Shown in pieces: positions 6,124-13,007 of a stretch of 13,007 nucleotides of DNA. The translations under genes were made by a program, and so were the position numbers. Under the pieces are notes generated by a model. The model worked only from the letters and a program-made list of their open reading frames with translations. It did not search any database and was not told the origin of the DNA. Source of the DNA: Clostridia bacterium. GTDB taxonomy: Bacteria; Bacillota; Clostridia; Peptostreptococcales; Anaerovoracaceae. The first letter of the stretch is position 1. The number at the start of each line of letters is the position of its first letter. The stretch is taken from contig JAIKZT010000214.1 in assembly GCA_024682015.1 (NCBI GenBank), forward strand, positions 1 through 13,007. The letters are read 5' to 3'.

Positions 6124-7881
6124 TTACTGATTGGGCTGCGCGTACTGCATGAAGAAGTAGCCCATGGGGGTGTAGCCCATGTTCTTCAGGCCGTGAGCGC
6201 AGTACATGTTGGTGTAGTAGTAGACCGGCATGACGGGGAAGCCGCCTTCGCTGAACATGGTTTCTTCAGCGCCGTACAGCATGGCGTCTCTGTCAGGACC
6301 GGCCAGGGTCGCCTTGGCGGAAGCGATGGCTTCGTCATAGGAAGCGTCGCTGTACAGACCGTAGTTGTAAGCGTTGCCCGTAACGAGCAGTTCGAGGTAG
6401 GTGACGGGGTCGTTGTAGTCAGCGATCCAGCCCAGTCTTGCGACGCCGAAGTTGTGCTCGCCCAGACCGTTGGTGTAGGTAGCCCATTCCTGGTTCTCCA
6501 GGGTGATGTTCATGCCCAGAACCGTCTGCCAGTCGTGGCCGCAGGCTTCCGCGATCGCCTTGTGGGTGTCGGACGTGTTGAAGTTGTAAACGACGGTGGT
6601 GTTCGGATCCCATTCGCCGTCGGCAACCGCTTCGTCATACAGCTGCTTGGCCAGTTCGCACTTGCCGGCATAGGTGGTCAGATCCGCGTCGGGATAGGTC
6701 TTGGACAGCCAGTTGTAGATGGCGCCCAGTTCGGACACGCCATAGGCGAAGTCCTGACCGGTGGAGTCGAGGATACCGCTGGCGACAAAGCCGGTAGCGG
6801 GGACCTGTCCTCCCTGGGTGACGTTGTTCACGATGTTGTCTCTGTCAACGGAGATGGTCATCGCGGCACGTACTTTCCAGCTGGGGATCTTGTCGCAGTT
6901 CAGGTACAGATAGTAGGTTCCGACGTACGGGTTGATGAAGCAGTCGCCGGAAGCGGAGAGGGATTCGATCATGTCGGTCGGGAAGGACTCGATGAAATCA
7001 TAAGCGCCGCTCTGATAAGAGGACAGGATATTGGTTTCGGAGTCGGACAGCCACCAGACGATCTCGTCCGGTCCCAGGTTCTCAGCATCGTAGTACTGCT
7101 CGTTGGGGACCATCTTCAGGTAGGAGTCGTGTACCCATTCGGTGAGGATGTAGGGTCCGTTGACGACGATGTTGGCCGGATCGGTCCAGTTATCGTTGCC
7201 TTCGACCACGTCTTCTCTCAGGGGCATGAGGGAAGCGAACGCGCACATTTCGATGAAGTAGGCGCAGGGGGCTTCGAGGGTGATCTCCAGAGTCTTGTCG
7301 TCCAGAGCCTTGATGCCCAGTTCGGAAGGATCCATGGAGCCTTCTTCGTAGATGGCGTAGGCGTTCTTGACGATGCCGTCGAGGAAGTAGCCGTAGTCAG
7401 CCGCGGTCTCGGGGTTGACAAGTCTTCTCCAGGAGTAGACCCAGTCGTTGGCCGTAACGGGCTTGCCGTCGGACCAGTAGATGTCGTCTCTCAGGGTGAA
7501 GGTGTAGACGGTCTTGTCCTCGGACACGGTGTAGGACGCGGCCTGGCCGGGAACGACTTCGGTCATGTACATGTTCGGGTCGTCAGCGGGATTCTCGCCG
7601 ACCATCTGATACTTCATCAGGTTTTCGAACATGTGCTGCACGTAGGTGGAGCCGTCCACGGAGCTGATGGTGGACACGTCGATGGTTTCGGGTTCTGACG
7701 CGATGCAGGCGTTCAGGACGAACTTTTCGGGTTCGGCCGGCTGCTGCGGTTCTTCCGTAGCGGTCTGCTCGGGTTCGGCCGGCTGAGCGGGCTCAGCGGG
7801 CTGTTCGGCAGGCTTGGAAGTGCAGGCAGCCATGGAGAATACCATGCACAGTGCCAGAAGCAAAGCAAGTAATTTTTTCAT
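6124..7881 (-). CDS. Peptide-class ABC transporter substrate-binding lipoprotein
   Basis: 585 residues, within the 500-600 range of family 5 extracellular solute-binding proteins (OppA/DppA type), which bind oligopeptides, nickel complexes or sugars outside the membrane and deliver them to the permease pair. The N-terminus is a lipoprotein signal: MKK, a Leu/Ala-rich core and SMAAC, with C20 as the lipid-bearing residue. A low-complexity Pro/Glu/Ala linker (about 22-53) then tethers the domain. Family landmarks include EPETIDVSTISS (63-74) and YWSDGKPVTANDWVYSWRRL (135-154). The start is fixed by AGGAGG at 7887-7892, 5 nt before the ATG. It is the last gene of the importer operon, after a hairpin that could separate its expression from the upstream genes, and a strong terminator follows. 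The peptide specificity cannot be read from sequence. The name oppA would fit by position only. Confidence 0.93.
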   Translation of the reverse strand: MKKLLALLLALCMVFSMAACTSKPAEQPAEPAQPAEPEQTATEEPQQPAEPEKFVLNACIASEPETIDVSTISSVDGSTYVQHMFENLMKYQMVGENPADDPNMYMTEVVPGQAASYTVSEDKTVYTFTLRDDIYWSDGKPVTANDWVYSWRRLVNPETAADYGYFLDGIVKNAYAIYEEGSMDPSELGIKALDDKTLEITLEAPCAYFIEMCAFASLMPLREDVVEGNDNWTDPANIVVNGPYILTEWVHDSYLKMVPNEQYYDAENLGPDEIVWWLSDSETNILSSYQSGAYDFIESFPTDMIESLSASGDCFINPYVGTYYLYLNCDKIPSWKVRAAMTISVDRDNIVNNVTQGGQVPATGFVASGILDSTGQDFAYGVSELGAIYNWLSKTYPDADLTTYAGKCELAKQLYDEAVADGEWDPNTTVVYNFNTSDTHKAIAEACGHDWQTVLGMNITLENQEWATYTNGLGEHNFGVARLGWIADYNDPVTYLELLVTGNAYNYGLYSDASYDEAIASAKATLAGPDRDAMLYGAEETMFSEGGFPVMPVYYYTNMYCAHGLKNMGYTPMGYFFMQYAQPNQ

Positions 7882-7927
7882 GTTTTCCTCCTGTTTTAAA
7901 TCAAACTATGAAAAAACAAATGTATCT

Positions 7928-7957
7928 GCAACGCCCGCTTTGCCGGCGGACGGTTGC
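7928..7957 (-). terminator. Intercistronic hairpin between ATPase F and binding-protein genes
   Basis: On the minus strand GCAACcGTCCGC (7946-7957) pairs with GCGGGCGTTGC (7928-7938) for 11 pairs with one bulged C and one G-T, around a 7-nt loop. A run of six T follows, but 11 nt beyond the stem (7911-7916). This is a weak or partial terminator, or an mRNA-protecting hairpin that sets a different level for the binding protein. I see no convincing promoter after it. Confidence 0.5.
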
Positions 7958-7963
7958 GCCTGT

Positions 7964-8971
<1,008 letters not shown>

Positions 8972-8974
8972 TCC

Positions 8975-9994
8975 CTAAGCCTCCTCTCCGGATCCGGCCT
9001 GCTTCGCGCCTTCCATGAAGTGCAGCCAGCAGGCGGAAATGTGCCCGTTTCCGGTCTCCGCATAAGGCGGCTTCTTCGACAGGCAGATCTTGCGGCACTC
9101 CTTGCAGCGGGGGCCGAAATTGCAGCCCTGGGGCGGGTCAAGCAGATCGATCGGCGTTCCCTCGATGGGGATGAGCCGCTCGTGCTCGCCTTCGTCAAGA
9201 CGGGGCATGGATGCCAGCAGCGCCTTCGTGTACGGGTGCTGCGGATCGTAGAAGATATCATTGACGTCGCCCTGCTCCACGATTTTGCCCGCGTACATGA
9301 CGGACACCTTGTCGCAGACTTCGGCGACGACGCCGAGATTGTGCGTAATGAAGATGATGGACGTATTGACCCGCTTCTGGATGTCCTTCATGACGTCCAG
9401 GATCTGCGCCTGGATAGTAACGTCCAGTGCGGTGGTCGGCTCGTCCGCGATGAGCAGCTTCGGCTCGCCGATGAGGGCCATGGCGATCATGGCGCGCTGC
9501 CGCATGCCGCCCGAGAATTCATGCGGATACTGCGTCATGCGCTTTTCGGCGTTGTTGATGCCGACGAGCTGGAGCATGTGCACGGCCCGGTTCCAGGCCT
9601 CTTCCTTGGAGATGCTCGTGTCGTGGCACGTGAGCGCCTCCGTGAGCTGGTTGCCGATGGTGTAGACGGGGTTGAGGCACGTCATCGGGTTCTGGAAGAT
9701 CATGGAGATGTCCTTGCCGCGGACGCCGCGCATCTGCTCCTCGTCGTACGAGAGCAGGTCTTCGCCTTCGAACGTGATGCTGCCGCCCACGACTTTGCCG
9801 GGGTTCTGCAGCAGCCCGATGACGGCGTAGGCTTCGACGGACTTGCCCGAACCGGACTCGCCCACGATGCCCATGACTTCGTTATATCCAAGCGTGTAGC
9901 TGATGCCGTCGACAGCCTTGACTTCGCCGGCAGGCGTGAAGAACGAGACCTTCAGATCCTTGACTTCGAGCAGATTTTTTTTGCTTTCGTTCAT
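8975..9994 (-). CDS. Oligopeptide/dipeptide ABC transporter ATP-binding protein (OppD/DppD type)
   Basis: 339 residues. This is the partner ATPase of the F-type subunit and would form a heterodimer with it under the two permeases. Motifs are complete: Walker A GESGSGKS (45-52), Q-loop Q101 in MIFQNP, signature FSGGMRQR (160-167), Walker B LLIADEP (180-186) and switch His H218 in ITHN. Position in the gene order and the SGGMRQRAMIAMAL run, typical of D-type subunits, separate it from the F type. The C-terminal extension has cysteines C291, C297, C300, C304 and C322, one more than its partner, again like family members that bind an iron-sulfur cluster. AGGAGGG at 10003-10009 lies 8 nt before the ATG and overlaps the stop of permease C, which is 13 nt upstream, so the genes are co-transcribed. 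Confidence 0.95.
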   Translation of the reverse strand: MNESKKNLLEVKDLKVSFFTPAGEVKAVDGISYTLGYNEVMGIVGESGSGKSVEAYAVIGLLQNPGKVVGGSITFEGEDLLSYDEEQMRGVRGKDISMIFQNPMTCLNPVYTIGNQLTEALTCHDTSISKEEAWNRAVHMLQLVGINNAEKRMTQYPHEFSGGMRQRAMIAMALIGEPKLLIADEPTTALDVTIQAQILDVMKDIQKRVNTSIIFITHNLGVVAEVCDKVSVMYAGKIVEQGDVNDIFYDPQHPYTKALLASMPRLDEGEHERLIPIEGTPIDLLDPPQGCNFGPRCKECRKICLSKKPPYAETGNGHISACWLHFMEGAKQAGSGEEA

Positions 9995-10007
9995 TGCTTC
10001 TGCCCTC

Positions 10008-11369
10008 CTATTTCTTCAGCCGCGGATCCAGGGCATCGCGCAGGCCGTCGCCCACCAGGTTGAGGGTGAGCACGATGACCGTGAGGATGACCGCCGGATA
10101 GATGAGGCGGTACGGATACAGCGTGATGGTCTGCAGCGCGTCCGAGCACAGCGAGCCGAGGCTCGCCATGGGCGCGGAAACACCCAGGCCCAGGAAGCTC
10201 AGGAAGCTTTCCAGGAAGATGGCCGACGGGATCTGCAGGCACGTCGTGATGACGAGCGCGCCGACGCAGTTCGGCAGCAGGTGGCGCTTGATGATGCGGC
10301 CGTTGCCCGCGCCGAGCGCGACGGCGGCCGTTACGTACTCCTGTTTTCTCAGCTGCAGCACCTGGCCGCGCACGATGCGCGCCATGGTGACCCAGTACAG
10401 CAGCGCGAACGTGATGAAGATCGAGATGATGCCGCTTCCCAGAGCCGACGCCGCGTGCGCCAGCCACGTGTCGCTGTGGTCCATCCACTCCTGCAGCGGA
10501 TCCTTGAGGACCACCTGCAGCAGCAGCACGATGAGCACTTCCGGAATGGAGTAGATGAGCTCGACGATGCGCATCATGATGAAGTCCACCGTGCCGCCGG
10601 CGAGGCCGGAGATGGCGCCGTAGATGGATCCGATGATGAGCACGATGAGCGCGGCCATCAGGCCGATGAGGATGGAGACCCGCGCGCCGTACATGGTGCG
10701 CGCCATGAGGTCTCTGCCGACGGAATCGGTGCCGAACACGTGCGGGAACACGCCCTTCACGAGTTTGAGCTGGGTCGCGCCTTCTGCCGGGTCACCCGTC
10801 GTTTCCAGCGGGGCCCAGGCAGCGATGGCGCCGGTAGCCGGGTCGACGTCCGCCTCTTTGACGATGACGGGATCCGCCTGCCCTTTCAGAAAGCCCACGA
10901 TGACGCCTTCCATGGCCTTTTCGGCTGTGAACGCGTATGTGTTGCCCTTATATTCAATGAAATAATTGCCTTTTGTGATGGCCGTGATGCTGCCGGCCTG
11001 CAGGCCCGTGGCGTAGAACGAGTCGAAGTTCGCCGAAGCCGCCTTGATGAGCGCTTCGCCTTTGGAATACTCCATGGGTCCGAGTTTCTGGGAACTTCTG
11101 TACTGATCGCCGTAGCTGTACGGGATGAGTTTGGGTCCGATGAACGCGAACACGAGGCAGCACAGGAAGATGAACAGCGCCACCATGGACACGGTGTTCG
11201 CTTTGAAGCGCCGCGCGGCGTCTCTCCAGTATGAGACGCTCTTGCGCTTTTCCACCATGTTTTCCTTTTCGCCTTCGCTGGCGGGCGAGAAATCGTCGGG
11301 GCTTAAGGACAGGCCTTCGACGATGGCCGGATCGACCTGGAAAGGACTGAGTTTGCCGAAATCTGCCAT
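10008..11369 (-). CDS. Oligopeptide/dipeptide ABC transporter permease, OppC/DppC type, with enlarged first extracytoplasmic loop
   Basis: 453 residues against about 280-320 for most DppC/OppC proteins. It forms half of the membrane channel. A 55-residue cytoplasmic N-terminal tail leads to TM1 (about 60-79). Then comes the conserved HVFGTDSVGRDLMART (210-225), further helices, and the EAA loop EYVTAAVALGAGNGRIIKRHLLPN, 344-367, which docks on the ATPases. The extra length is mainly a soluble segment at about 88-208, between TM1 and the GTDxxGRD motif, predicted to be outside the cell. It is Ala/Gly-rich with several likely strands, such as GNYFIEYKGNTYAF (134-147). AAGGAGG at 11376-11382 lies 6 nt before the ATG, and the permease B stop is 1 nt upstream. 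A shorter start at Met38 is possible but lacks such a site. Confidence 0.93.
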   Translation of the reverse strand: MADFGKLSPFQVDPAIVEGLSLSPDDFSPASEGEKENMVEKRKSVSYWRDAARRFKANTVSMVALFIFLCCLVFAFIGPKLIPYSYGDQYRSSQKLGPMEYSKGEALIKAASANFDSFYATGLQAGSITAITKGNYFIEYKGNTYAFTAEKAMEGVIVGFLKGQADPVIVKEADVDPATGAIAAWAPLETTGDPAEGATQLKLVKGVFPHVFGTDSVGRDLMARTMYGARVSILIGLMAALIVLIIGSIYGAISGLAGGTVDFIMMRIVELIYSIPEVLIVLLLQVVLKDPLQEWMDHSDTWLAHAASALGSGIISIFITFALLYWVTMARIVRGQVLQLRKQEYVTAAVALGAGNGRIIKRHLLPNCVGALVITTCLQIPSAIFLESFLSFLGLGVSAPMASLGSLCSDALQTITLYPYRLIYPAVILTVIVLTLNLVGDGLRDALDPRLKK

Positions 11370-11370
11370 C

Positions 11371-12312
11371 TTAGTCCTCCTTGTTCGTCAGCGTGATGCG
11401 CGGGTCAACGACCTTGTAGGCGACGTCGACCACGAGATTCATGAAGATGACCAGCGCGGACAGCACGACGGTCGTCGCCATGATGACGGGATAGTCGCGC
11501 GACATGACGCACTGGACGTAGTACTTGCCCAGGCCCGGGATGGAGAACGTGGATTCGACCACGAAGCTGCCCGTGATGATGCCCGCGGTGACCGGCCCCA
11601 GATACGTGATGACCGGGATGAGGCTGTTTCTGAGGGCGTGCTTGAGGATGATGATGTTCCGCTTGACGCCCTTCGCGCGCGCCGTGCGGATGTAATCCTG
11701 GTTGATCGCGTCGAGCATGGACGTCCGCGTGAGTTTGGCCACGTAGCAGATGTAGTAGAACGACATGGAAAGGATGGGCATGATCATGCTCTTGGCGCTC
11801 TCAAGGGAACCCGAGATCGTGTCGAGCCAGCCCAGTTTGACGGCGAACGTAGCGAGCAGCAGCGTAGCGAGCACGAACGTGGGGATGGCGACGCCGACGG
11901 TCGTCATGACCCGCAGAAAGCCGTCGAGCCAGCTGCCGCGGTTATACGCCGCGATGCAGCCCAGCGGAATGCCTATGAGCACGGCGATGGCCAGCGACCA
12001 AAGCCCCAGTTTGATGGACAGGATGAACTTGCCCTGATGGAAGATGATGTCCTTGACGGGCGTGCCCTCCTGCATCTTCAGGGAAGTGCCGAGATCGCCC
12101 TTCAGGTAGTTGACGACGTAGTTCTTCAACTGGACGATGAGCGGCTTATCCAAACCGTATTTCTTGTTGGCTAGTTCGATCTGCTGGGGCGTGGACTTCT
12201 CCGTAAGGAACGGGCTGCCCGGGATCGCGTTCATCAGGAAGAACGTGATCGACATGATGACCAGCAGCGTAAGCAGCGCAGCGCCTATGCGTTTGAGGAT
12301 ATAGATGATCAT
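11371..12312 (-). CDS. Oligopeptide/dipeptide ABC transporter permease, OppB/DppB type
   Basis: 313 residues, standard for the family. It pairs with the C-type permease to form the membrane pore of the importer. The protein starts with MIIYILKRIGAALLTLLVIM, the usual first helix of DppB/OppB. It continues with the periplasmic-type loop containing GLDKPLIVQ (53-61) and GDLGTSL (72-78), followed by five further membrane segments. The EAA loop DYIRTARAKGVKRNIIILKH (206-225) is clear, as is the family pattern FSIPGLGKYYVQ (256-267). It is the first gene of the operon, about 80 nt after a near-consensus promoter. Its ribosome site is weak (GGAAGTGATG just upstream), unlike the strong sites of the following genes. 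Its stop is 1 nt from the permease C start. Confidence 0.94.
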   Translation of the reverse strand: MIIYILKRIGAALLTLLVIMSITFFLMNAIPGSPFLTEKSTPQQIELANKKYGLDKPLIVQLKNYVVNYLKGDLGTSLKMQEGTPVKDIIFHQGKFILSIKLGLWSLAIAVLIGIPLGCIAAYNRGSWLDGFLRVMTTVGVAIPTFVLATLLLATFAVKLGWLDTISGSLESAKSMIMPILSMSFYYICYVAKLTRTSMLDAINQDYIRTARAKGVKRNIIILKHALRNSLIPVITYLGPVTAGIITGSFVVESTFSIPGLGKYYVQCVMSRDYPVIMATTVVLSALVIFMNLVVDVAYKVVDPRITLTNKED

Positions 12313-12348
12313 GGCATCACTTCCGATTGATTCAAGCAGTGCGGGGAA

Positions 12349-12363
12349 TTTGATAATACCAAA
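12349..12363. promoter_or_regulatory. Imperfect palindrome in the importer operon leader
   Basis: TTTGATAATACCAAA is symmetric at 12 of 15 positions and lies about 35 nt after the -10 box of the importer promoter. A regulator bound here could act as a roadblock. The symmetry is visible, but AT-rich palindromes of this quality can occur by chance. Confidence 0.3.
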
Positions 12364-12393
12364 AAGACCCCGTGACTAGTTAGGGATTAAAAT

Positions 12394-12422
12394 ATTATAG
12401 CAGACCCGATTTTGTTATGCAA
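12394..12422 (-). promoter_or_regulatory. Sigma-A-type promoter for the ABC importer operon
   Basis: On the minus strand TTGCAT (12417-12422) and a perfect TATAAT (12394-12399) are separated by exactly 17 nt. The leader before permease B is about 75 nt. It is the only strong minus-strand promoter seen upstream of the five importer genes. Confidence 0.75.
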
Positions 12423-12448
12423 GCCTTTGCATTCATCGCGCGATGCAA
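12417..12448. promoter_or_regulatory. TTGCAT/ATGCAA inverted-repeat cluster between divergent promoters
   Basis: ATGCAA (12417-12422), TTGCAT (12427-12432) and ATGCAA (12443-12448) form two overlapping perfect inverted repeats, with 4-nt and 10-nt gaps. The first two copies are also the -35 boxes of the divergent promoters. One regulator bound here could control both directions. The repeats are seen and the function is inferred. Confidence 0.45.
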
Positions 12449-12454
12449 TATAAT
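12427..12454 (+). promoter_or_regulatory. Sigma-A-type promoter for the small lipoprotein gene
   Basis: TTGCAT (12427-12432) and a perfect TATAAT (12449-12454) on the + strand are 16 nt apart (TTTGCA gives 17). The -35 box is back to back with that of the importer promoter. The transcript would have a long leader of about 125 nt containing the repeats at 12471-12557. Confidence 0.65.
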
Positions 12455-12470
12455 AAGGAATTGAGCCGTC

Positions 12471-12525
12471 CCGGCGCCGGCGCTCCCTGAGCCTGCTCCC
12501 GACGCTCCCTGAGCCTGTCGAAGGG
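12471..12525. repeat. Tandem 15-bp direct repeat and palindrome in the lipoprotein leader
   Basis: A perfect 10-base palindrome CCGGCGCCGG (12471-12480) precedes two exact copies of CGCTCCCTGAGCCTG (12481-12495 and 12503-12517), 22 nt apart start to start. The second copy runs on as TCGAAGGGG, giving CCCTGAGCCTGTCGAAGGG, a sequence I recall as a common dispersed repeat in many bacterial genomes. It looks like inserted repeat DNA and not leader sequence of the gene. Confidence 0.55.
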
Positions 12526-12534
12526 GCGATAAAA

Positions 12535-12557
12535 ATGGGACAAGGAACCGTCCCCAT
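12535..12557. repeat. REP-like hairpin element before the lipoprotein gene
   Basis: ATGGGAC and GTCCCCAT pair with one bulged C around AAGGAACC, followed by GTCTCA. The wording GGGACAAGGAACCGTCCCC resembles short repeats widespread in clostridial genomes (recalled, not searched). It lies 30 nt before the ATG and would fold in the leader. Confidence 0.45.
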
Positions 12558-12587
12558 GTCTCACTGAATAGAAAAGGAGAACTACCC

Positions 12588-13001
12588 ATGAAGAGGTTTA
12601 TCTGCATATTTCTGATCTGCGCATTAGCCGTTTTCAGCTTTGCCGGCTGCAGTAAAAAAGCCGCAAAATCCCCCGAACAGATCCGGGCCGAGGAGCTGCG
12701 CGAGCAGTACGCCGCGCTGGCGGAATCCGCCCTCGCTCTGGTCGACACCTATAACACCGTCGCCCAGACCGCCAAGGACAACGGCTGGGAGGCTGATTTC
12801 GAAACGCTGAAGGCCATGACGGACATTGCGGACCATGCCGACCTCATCTCGCGGGCCGTCTCCAACCCCGAAAACATGGAAGAGGAGCAGCTCGAAACGC
12901 TGAAGGAAGAGGCGGACTCCCTGATCAGACAGCTGAACGAGGAGGTCGCGCCCAAGGTCGCAAATCCCTGCCCCGCCGCGGAAGGAACTCCCGCACAGTA
13001 A
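12588..13001 (+). CDS. Small lipoprotein of unknown function
   Basis: 137 residues. The N-terminus is a lipoprotein signal peptide: MKR, a hydrophobic core and the lipobox SFAGC, with C21 as the lipid-bearing residue, so the mature protein is anchored on the outer face of the cytoplasmic membrane. The mature part is short, charged and mostly helical in character, with a Glu/Leu-rich, coiled-coil-like stretch at about 95-119 (EEEQLETLKEEADSLIRQL). It ends in a Pro/Ala-rich tail. I do not recognise a family. The ATG is supported by AAAAGGAG at 12572-12579, 8 nt away. It is the only + strand gene, divergent from the importer operon and sharing its promoter region. A shared regulator is therefore possible, but a transport role is unproven. 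Confidence 0.8.
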   Translation: MKRFICIFLICALAVFSFAGCSKKAAKSPEQIRAEELREQYAALAESALALVDTYNTVAQTAKDNGWEADFETLKAMTDIADHADLISRAVSNPENMEEEQLETLKEEADSLIRQLNEEVAPKVANPCPAAEGTPAQ

Positions 13002-13007
13002 GGCCGC

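Noticed and set aside
3459..6152. Very long + strand open frame of 897 codons, opposite the amidohydrolase and AIM24-family genes
   Set aside because: It lies antisense to two genes with clear family motifs and strong ribosome sites, and also runs across intergenic DNA, a terminator and promoters. Its translation is His/Arg/Val-rich low-grade sequence typical of antisense GC-rich coding DNA.
6094..7698. + strand open frame of 534 codons opposite the binding-protein gene
   Set aside because: It is antisense to a complete lipoprotein gene, lacks a ribosome site, and its Gly/Val-rich translation mirrors the opposite codons.
9903..11234. + strand open frame of 443 codons opposite permease C
   Set aside because: It is charged, low-complexity translation antisense to a clear permease gene, without a supported start.
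12313..12393. Riboswitch or T-box in the importer operon leader
   Set aside because: The leader is short, only a 5-bp CGGGG/CCCCG stem with a long loop is visible, and no T-box or known aptamer sequence appears.
12481..12517. Two 15-bp direct repeats as a CRISPR array remnant
   Set aside because: Only two copies, with a 7-nt spacer and no cas genes nearby. A dispersed repeat or tandem duplication fits better.

Overview
The window looks like chromosome of a GC-rich Gram-positive anaerobe, most likely a clostridial Firmicute. This is inferred from near-consensus AGGAGG ribosome sites before most genes, TATAAT-type promoters, lipoproteins with an xAxC lipobox, and protein styles I associate with Clostridia. 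No marker gene fixes the species. Every gene reads on the minus strand except a small lipoprotein gene at the right end, so the transcriptional order runs from high to low coordinates.

Layout along the minus strand. A divergent promoter region (12313-12587) separates a + strand lipoprotein gene (12588-13001) from a five-gene peptide/nickel-class ABC importer operon. The operon reads permease B (11371-12312), permease C (10008-11369), ATPase D (8975-9994), ATPase F (7964-8971), then a lipoprotein solute-binding protein (6124-7881). Gaps between the first four genes are 1 to 13 nt. A hairpin lies between ATPase F and the binding protein, and a perfect 12-bp-stem terminator with a T run closes the operon at 6054-6081. 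A separate promoter then serves a YtcJ-type amidohydrolase (4338-5963), followed by an AIM24-family protein (3537-4214). Between these two lies a foldable spacer. After a weak terminator comes a clear promoter for a small four-helix membrane protein (2872-3396), with tRNA-Val(CAC) (2775-2851) 20 nt behind it, ended by a 15-bp hairpin. Next is a promoter overlapped by a near-perfect palindrome, driving an ATZ/TRZ-type amidohydrolase (1208-2626) and, 9 nt later, an MFS transporter (1198 to beyond the left edge).

Working model (inference): a small-molecule uptake and hydrolysis neighbourhood. The ABC importer brings in oligopeptides or similar solutes. Two unrelated cytoplasmic metal-dependent amidohydrolases could cleave amide, deaminate or dechlorinate N-containing compounds, and the MFS protein could move a substrate or product. 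No substrate can be named from sequence. I found no CRISPR array, phage, transposase, defence system or toxin-antitoxin pair. The most interesting items are regulatory or structural: TTGCAT/ATGCAA inverted repeats between divergent promoters, the palindrome on the amidohydrolase promoter, a folded spacer before the AIM24 gene, dispersed-repeat-like sequence in the lipoprotein leader, a large extracytoplasmic insert in permease C, and a Glu-to-Gln change at a usual catalytic position of the ATZ/TRZ-type enzyme.
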